From a virus, in the IMG/VR virus record IMGVR_UViG_3300031758_006816, positions 1-21,202 of that record: 21,202 bases of DNA; one strand, 5' to 3'. Every line of letters begins with the position of its first letter. Position 1 is the stretch's first letter. The notes beneath the pieces are model-generated. The model saw only the letters and a list, made by a program, of their open reading frames with translations, did not search any database and was not told where the DNA came from. Of the stretch, positions 19,132-21,202 are shown in pieces. A program made the translations under genes and the position numbers.

Positions 19132-21202
19132 CGCTGTTATTGCAGAGCAGCCTTGTAACCAATATTCTTGGGGAGAAGAAGATGACGTTGCTCACCAAAT
19201 GGCGCTCCCATACAATCTTCCTCTCGGTGACACCACATACAACACAACGTATGTAACCACTAATGGAACTCTCACTTTCGGTACACCTGATGCCACATTT
19301 AGTTCTTACCCATACACCCCATCAATCTCCCTTGCGGGTTGGGACTGGGTTACTTGGAGTGGTGGACATTTAAGTTATGGCGTTACAAACACAGGCTTCT
19401 GTGTGGAATGGAAAGTAAGACCATTTCCTCAAAGCTCTGGTGACTTTACAACAATTAAACTGACTGTTGACACTTCTCGCCTACCTACTTGGTCTGGCAT
19501 CGTTGAGACAACAGGCTGGCTTCCAGCAGATTTACGACGAGGTATCCGTTTCCAATCAAATGAAGAGGTGGTCCAAATCTCAGAGGCGTTCACCATTAAC
19601 GGTGGTCGTCCAGTCGAAATGCAGACTTGTTGGGATGGAACAATCATTCCAATGTCTGGAACCTGTCCTGCAGAACCACCACCCGGTCAATGCTGGGACG
19701 GATCAACAGTTGCGTACAACGAAACTTGCCCTCCAATTCCACCTGATACACAGTGCTGGGACGGAACTTGGGTTGCTTGGAGTCAAACCTGCCCACCCCA
19801 ACCACCACCAATAACTTGCTGGGATGGTTCGGTAATTCCTGGAAATCAAACCTGTCCCATAGAGCCTCAAGTAATTTGTTGGGACGGTTCTGTAGTTCAC
19901 TACCAATCAGAATGTACTCCAACACCACCGCCAATTACTTGTTGGGATGGTTCTGTTATTTCTTGGAATCAAACTTGTCCTCAAATGCCACCACCAATAG
20001 AGTGCTGGGACGGATCTGAAGTTAACTGGAATGAGCAATGCCCCCCTCAACCAACAACATTGGTGGTAAATAGTCTTGCAGATGACGATTCAGAAGGAAC
20101 GTTTAGATGGGCTATAACTCAAGCAAATTCTATATCTAATGGAACTTATGATCAGATAAATTTTGCTGTAGAGGGAACCATATTTCTTACGTCTAATTTA
20201 CCTAGTATTGTAGGACAGCTAGTAATTAATGGACAAGATAAAATATCTTTATCTGGTAACTACAGAATTTATGTACCTACTAATTCAAACTTGACTATTA
20301 ATGATTTAGAGTTCAGTTCTACATATGTAGAAAATGAAAGAGGAACTCTTACAATCAACAGTTCTTATTTTCACGATGCTGGACGAGCATTTTTCAGCAA
20401 AAATGGTGGAACAACTGTCACATACATAAATAATACAATCTTTAGAAATAACGGAACTGCCATTGCTTCTGATTGGGGATCAACTCCAAATATGTTTTCT
20501 ACGGATGATTCTGGCTACAACAACAGAATATATGTAACAGGTTCAACCTTTGAAAATAACGGAACTGCTATAGGCGTAGAACGCACCGTGCTTGTAAGTA
20601 ATTCAACATTTAATAATAATGGAACTGCTATTAGCGCACGAGGAATTAACAAGCATTCTGTGCTTAACTCAACATTTAATGGAAATAGCGTTGCTATACA
20701 AACTTTTTCTTGGATTCCAACTTCGTGGTCAACATTCTTTGACAACTCATCAATTGAAAACAATAACCGTCTAATTAAAGGTAACACCTTTACAAACAAC
20801 AGTTACGCAATTATTTTAGATGATTCTTATAATAATGGACAACGTACTCAAAAAGGCGCAACCGTTAGAGACAATAGCTGGGATGAGTCTGGTGTTTGGA
20901 TTGTATGGTCTCAATGGAACGAAACACAGAACGTTCAAACAAGTGAAACTACTCTTAATATAAATCAAGGTTCATTTTACTCATTGAACAATATTTCAAT
21001 TGCGCCTACTCCCACCCCGACACCAGAACCAACACCAACACCCACCCCAGAGCCAACAGTAACGCCTGAGCCGTCGCCATCAGAGACACCGACACCAGAA
21101 CCAACAGAACCTTCTTCTTCACCAGAACCTAGTCCGACTCCGACTCCGAGTGAGACTCCAGATCCTCCAACACCAGTAGAGCCTTCACCCACAACTGCCC
21201 CA
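19052..21202 (+). CDS. Large secreted surface protein with CWDG repeats, beta-helix and Pro/Thr stalk (3' end beyond window)
   Basis: TTG 19052 follows GGAGGGG by five bases and gives a perfect signal peptide (MFKTLR, hydrophobic core, cut after PASA at residue 28); the next in-frame ATG would remove it. The visible 717 codons have no stop. Residues 35-190 form a strand-rich domain (TTYVTTNGTLTFG, SISLAGWDW). Residues 193-333 are seven CWDG repeats. Residues 336-648 look like a right-handed beta-helix with STFENNGTAI-type coils. From 651 on is a Pro/Thr/Glu stalk (PTPTPEPTPT). This is an exported adhesin- or enzyme-like protein of unusual size for a phage. Its C-terminus would decide wall anchoring. 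Confidence 0.85.
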   Translation, partial: MFKTLRVLAAFFYVAVFALVMPSSPASAVIAEQPCNQYSWGEEDDVAHQMALPYNLPLGDTTYNTTYVTTNGTLTFGTPDATFSSYPYTPSISLAGWDWVTWSGGHLSYGVTNTGFCVEWKVRPFPQSSGDFTTIKLTVDTSRLPTWSGIVETTGWLPADLRRGIRFQSNEEVVQISEAFTINGGRPVEMQTCWDGTIIPMSGTCPAEPPPGQCWDGSTVAYNETCPPIPPDTQCWDGTWVAWSQTCPPQPPPITCWDGSVIPGNQTCPIEPQVICWDGSVVHYQSECTPTPPPITCWDGSVISWNQTCPQMPPPIECWDGSEVNWNEQCPPQPTTLVVNSLADDDSEGTFRWAITQANSISNGTYDQINFAVEGTIFLTSNLPSIVGQLVINGQDKISLSGNYRIYVPTNSNLTINDLEFSSTYVENERGTLTINSSYFHDAGRAFFSKNGGTTVTYINNTIFRNNGTAIASDWGSTPNMFSTDDSGYNNRIYVTGSTFENNGTAIGVERTVLVSNSTFNNNGTAISARGINKHSVLNSTFNGNSVAIQTFSWIPTSWSTFFDNSSIENNNRLIKGNTFTNNSYAIILDDSYNNGQRTQKGATVRDNSWDESGVWIVWSQWNETQNVQTSETTLNINQGSFYSLNNISIAPTPTPTPEPTPTPTPEPTVTPEPSPSETPTPEPTEPSSSPEPSPTPTPSETPDPPTPVEPSPTTAP
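19628..20053 (+). repeat. Seven tandem CWDG repeats (coding)
   Basis: Seven units of 20-22 residues follow the pattern C-W-D-G-[ST]-x-[VI]-x5-[TE]-C-P-x-x-P, joined by Pro-rich links such as PPPIT. Each has two Cys about 12 apart, fit for one disulfide per unit after export. Units 3, 4 and 6 are most alike, suggesting recent expansion, while synonymous codons (TGC/TGT, GAC/GAT) differ between them. Confidence 0.85.

Noticed and set aside
19628-20053. Tandem CWDG units as a CRISPR-like or minisatellite array.
   Set aside because: The units are conserved at protein level with synonymous codon drift, and the frame is intact throughout.
20977-21192. Minus-strand ORF rich in Gly, Ser and Val.
   Set aside because: It is the antisense of the Pro/Thr/Glu stalk codons; such repeats always give an open antisense frame.

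Overview
The window looks like part of the genome of a tailed bacteriophage that infects an actinobacterium, probably a low-GC aquatic one. The phage assignment rests on tightly packed, overlapping small genes, a nucleotide-metabolism and DNA-modification gene set, an encoded tRNA, cell-wall hydrolases and many conserved hypothetical phage families. The actinobacterial host assignment rests on a ClgR-like regulator, a DUF3039-type zinc protein, a small protein of a family I associate with actinophages (9041..8724), and several apparently leaderless promoters. The DNA is clearly below 50% GC by eye. All family names come from reading motifs in the translations; no database search was run.

Layout. 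(1) 1-6.6 kb, all on +: a consensus promoter at 20..48, then a compact cascade of small genes (three below 60 codons), a ClgR-like regulator, a DUF6065-like protein, a PNKP-type phosphatase, a monomeric class II (B12-dependent) ribonucleotide reductase, an FmdB-like zinc ribbon, a glycosyltransferase and a DUF3039-like protein. (2) 6.6-9.0 kb: a secreted protein and a leaderless-peptide paralogue of it, a methyltransferase, and a minus-strand pair that includes a CHAP-like hydrolase whose catalytic Cys position reads Ser. (3) 9.1-15.2 kb is mosaic, with frequent strand switches: a GH130-like beta-propeller, a GT-A glycosyltransferase, tRNA-Thr(UGU), a secreted NlpC/P60 peptidase, a roughly 300-bp non-coding control region, two unknown genes, and a three-gene glycosyltransferase operon. 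Four copies of a GAGGCCTGAAAA...TTTTTG motif fall exactly at the module borders here. (4) 15.2-19.0 kb, all on +: a thermonuclease homologue, two small genes, two DNA methyltransferases, dCMP deaminase and a small serine recombinase. (5) 19.05 kb to the right edge: the first 717 codons of a large secreted protein with a signal peptide, an N-terminal domain, seven CWDG repeats, a beta-helix and a Pro/Thr stalk.

How the genes fit together: the reductase and deaminase supply dNTPs. The two methyltransferases probably protect phage DNA from restriction. Five glycosyltransferases plus the GH130-like protein form a large sugar-transfer set whose target, virion, DNA or host envelope, cannot be told from sequence. 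The wall hydrolases and the large secreted protein act at the host surface.

The strongest leads for something undescribed are: a compact three-way-junction RNA with a perfect 6-bp pseudoknot (11824..11892) in the leader of a Cys-rich gene that is coupled to a PD-(D/E)XK-like nuclease; the module-bounding repeats; a tRNA leader whose hairpin arm can also pair with the tRNA D-arm; a 13-bp helix that would bury the ribosome-binding site of the large secreted protein; and a recurring -10/N6/start-codon geometry that implies leaderless transcripts.
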